Assembly (NCBI GenBank): GCA_947303145.1
Contig: CAMYXB010000043.1
Coordinates: 1-8,179, forward strand
Direction of reading: 5' to 3'
DNA length: 8,179 nt
From: an uncultured Clostridia bacterium
Lineage (GTDB): Bacteria; Bacillota; Clostridia; Christensenellales; UBA1242
Both the position numbers and the translations under genes were made by a program. A model generated the notes under the pieces. The model worked only from the letters and a program-made list of their open reading frames with translations, was not told where the DNA came from and did no database searches. Below, piece by piece: positions 7,566-8,179 of the stretch (position 1 is its first letter; every line of letters starts with the position of its first letter).

Positions 7566-7594
7566 AGTTCACTTTTTGCGTATCGCGAATCGCT

Positions 7595-8050
7595 TTACTT
7601 TTTCTTAAATGGGTCTATCGCTTCGGCTATACTCATCTGTTCTACCATTTTGTCGTTCTTATACTGATTCGCGATATACTCTTTAATCTTCTTTGTATTC
7701 TTGCCAACTGTATCTACATAATACCCTGTGCACCAGAATTCTCTATGCCTATATTTTAGAAAGAGATTAGTGAGTTGTTGATAAATTAAAACTGTGCTTT
7801 TTCCTTTGAGATACCCCATAAATCCGCTTACGCTGATTTTTGGTGGTATCTCTAAAAGCATATGCACATGGTCGGGGCATACCTCAGCCTCTAAAATATT
7901 TACATTCTTAAACTCGCACAAACGCCTTAGAATTGCTCCAATTTCCTTGCGTTTCTGACCATAGAATACTTTTCTTCTATATTTAGGAGCAAAAACTATG
8001 TGATATTTGCAATTCCAAGTCGTGTGTGCTAAACTATTTGTGTCATTCAT
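7595..8050 (-). CDS. tnpA: IS200-type transposase TnpA (Y1 HUH)
   Basis: The 151-residue product closely follows enterobacterial IS200 transposase: SLAHTTWNCKYHIVFAPKYR (6-25), ILEAEVCPDHVHMLLEIPPK (52-71), VSGFMGYLKGKS (74-85), YRHREFWCTGYYVDTVGKNT (100-119). The HUH metal-binding motif is His61-Val62-His63. The catalytic tyrosine is Tyr125 in IKEYIANQ, with Gln129 one turn later. These enzymes work as dimers that nick single-stranded DNA at hairpin-bearing ends through a 5'-phosphotyrosine link. The frame is open further upstream to 8146, but the start at 8050 is chosen because CAGGAGGT sits six bases before it and homology begins at MNDTNSLAHT. The longer form would add 32 residues coded by the leader hairpins. 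All key residues are intact, so the element may be active. Confidence 0.95.
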   Translation of the reverse strand: MNDTNSLAHTTWNCKYHIVFAPKYRRKVFYGQKRKEIGAILRRLCEFKNVNILEAEVCPDHVHMLLEIPPKISVSGFMGYLKGKSTVLIYQQLTNLFLKYRHREFWCTGYYVDTVGKNTKKIKEYIANQYKNDKMVEQMSIAEAIDPFKKK

Positions 8051-8055
8051 ATGGC

Positions 8056-8111
8056 ACCTCCTGATTAAAATTCTTTTGTGTGAACTACAAAACAATTTTA
8101 ACACAGGAGGT
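8056..8111 (-). promoter_or_regulatory. tnpA leader hairpin sequestering the ribosome binding site
   Basis: On the tnpA strand the leader arm ACCTCCTG (8111-8104) is the exact complement of CAGGAGGT (8063-8056), which contains the tnpA ribosome binding site AGGAGG (8062-8057). Inside it TTAAAATT (8101-8094) pairs with AATTTTAA (8072-8065), and a further TTTTGT/ACAAAA pair (8079-8074 with 8092-8087) closes a 7-nt loop. That makes 22 base pairs with only two small internal loops. In enterobacterial IS200 a 5' UTR stem-loop is known to block ribosome access and hold transposase low; the same role is inferred here. The symmetry also creates a false AGGAGG and ATG (8118) on the plus strand, encoding only Met-Tyr-Arg. 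Confidence 0.85.
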
Positions 8112-8123
8112 ATTTTTATGTAT

Positions 8124-8134
8124 AGGTAAAACCT
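8124..8134. repeat. Small AGGT-AAA-ACCT hairpin near the IS200 left end
   Basis: AGGT (8124-8127), loop AAA and ACCT (8131-8134) form a 4-bp stem between the left-end hairpin and the leader hairpin. It resembles the TAAA-loop hairpins at the other end of the element. It is weak on its own; ACCTC here could also compete for pairing with the GAGGT at 8107-8111. Confidence 0.35.
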
Positions 8135-8140
8135 CTTTTG

Positions 8141-8163
8141 AACCACGGGACAATCCCGTGGTT
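8141..8163. repeat. Left-end hairpin of IS200
   Basis: AACCACGGGA (8141-8150), loop CAA and TCCCGTGGTT (8154-8163) form a perfect 10-bp stem. The inner CCACGGG matches the stem at the right end (7497-7515), as expected for the two imperfect palindromes bound by one TnpA. In known IS200 copies the left-end hairpin also stops transcription entering from outside. The true tip lies somewhere in 8164-8179 or just past the window. Confidence 0.8.
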
Positions 8164-8179
8164 TTCTATGACAAAAAAG

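Larger units (their letters stand above)
7490..8170 (-). mobile_element. IS200-type insertion sequence (IS200/IS605 family)
   Basis: A single tnpA is flanked by two imperfectly matching end hairpins. The left end (tnpA-upstream side) is 8141-8163 with stem CCACGGGA/TCCCGTGG. The right end is 7497-7515 with stem CCACGGGT/ACCCGTGG. The hairpin-to-hairpin distance is about 670 bp, as expected for IS200 elements of about 0.7 kb. No tnpB is present. These elements lack terminal inverted repeats and move as single-stranded DNA excised and joined by TnpA, so exact ends cannot be read from one copy; the outer limits given are estimates. The right end lies some 20-30 bp beyond the spoIIID stop codon. 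Confidence 0.85.

Noticed and set aside
7497..7567. Hairpin cluster considered as a CRISPR-like array
   Set aside because: The repeats are short, unequal, unspaced by unique spacers, and confined to the transposon end.
7595..8050. Search for an antisense RNA promoter (like art200) over the 5' part of tnpA
   Set aside because: I found no plus-strand -35/-10 pair with proper spacing, so none is reported; RNA-seq could still show one.
8105..8129. Plus-strand AGGAGG followed by ATG and a three-codon open frame (Met-Tyr-Arg)
   Set aside because: The AGGAGG is explained as the complementary arm of the tnpA leader hairpin. No independent gene is supported.
8051..8146. Upstream extension of tnpA by 32 residues
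   Set aside because: It is coded by the leader and end hairpins, has no homology to IS200 TnpA, and the ribosome binding site lies directly before the internal ATG at 8050.

Overview
The window looks like chromosomal DNA of a spore-forming Bacillota, probably an uncultured gut-type Clostridia. The main reason is a recognisable SpoIIID sporulation regulator. Strong AGGAGG-type ribosome binding sites and a canonical sigma-A promoter agree with this. The exact lineage cannot be fixed from this sequence alone.

From position 6946 down to the left edge there is one continuous minus-strand reading frame. I checked every triplet of that frame and found no stop, so it encodes at least 2,315 residues, and its C-terminus lies outside the window. 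It is a giant surface lipoprotein: a signal peptide with an LVGC lipobox (Cys22), about 1,100 residues of unassigned beta-rich sequence, a region of about 470 residues with nine GLUG-type repeats, a bacterial Ig-like (BIG2-type) domain, and more unassigned beta-rich sequence. All plus-strand open frames across this span are its antisense shadows.

The 264-bp region at 6947-7210 separates two divergent genes. It holds a near-consensus sigma-A promoter for the lipoprotein (TTGACA, 18 bp, TATAAT). The -10 box and most of the spacer lie inside a perfect 22-bp palindrome, which is a strong operator candidate. A weaker, sigma-E-like promoter candidate and a good ribosome binding site precede spoIIID (7211-7468, plus strand).

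The right end is an IS200-type insertion of the IS200/IS605 family. It carries one minus-strand tnpA (7595-8050, 151 aa, HUH motif and catalytic tyrosine) between two hairpins sharing the CCACGGG stem. The left-end hairpin is at 8141-8163 and the right-end hairpin at 7497-7515. The tnpA leader folds into a long three-part stem that buries its own ribosome binding site, and a cluster of small TAAA-loop hairpins lies 3' of tnpA. The element sits immediately downstream of spoIIID, so its right-end hairpin and T-run are positioned to act as the spoIIID terminator.

I see no clear novel multi-gene system. The most interesting points are the palindromic promoter of the giant lipoprotein opposite a sporulation regulator, the size and repeat architecture of that lipoprotein, and the RNA structures of the IS200 element.
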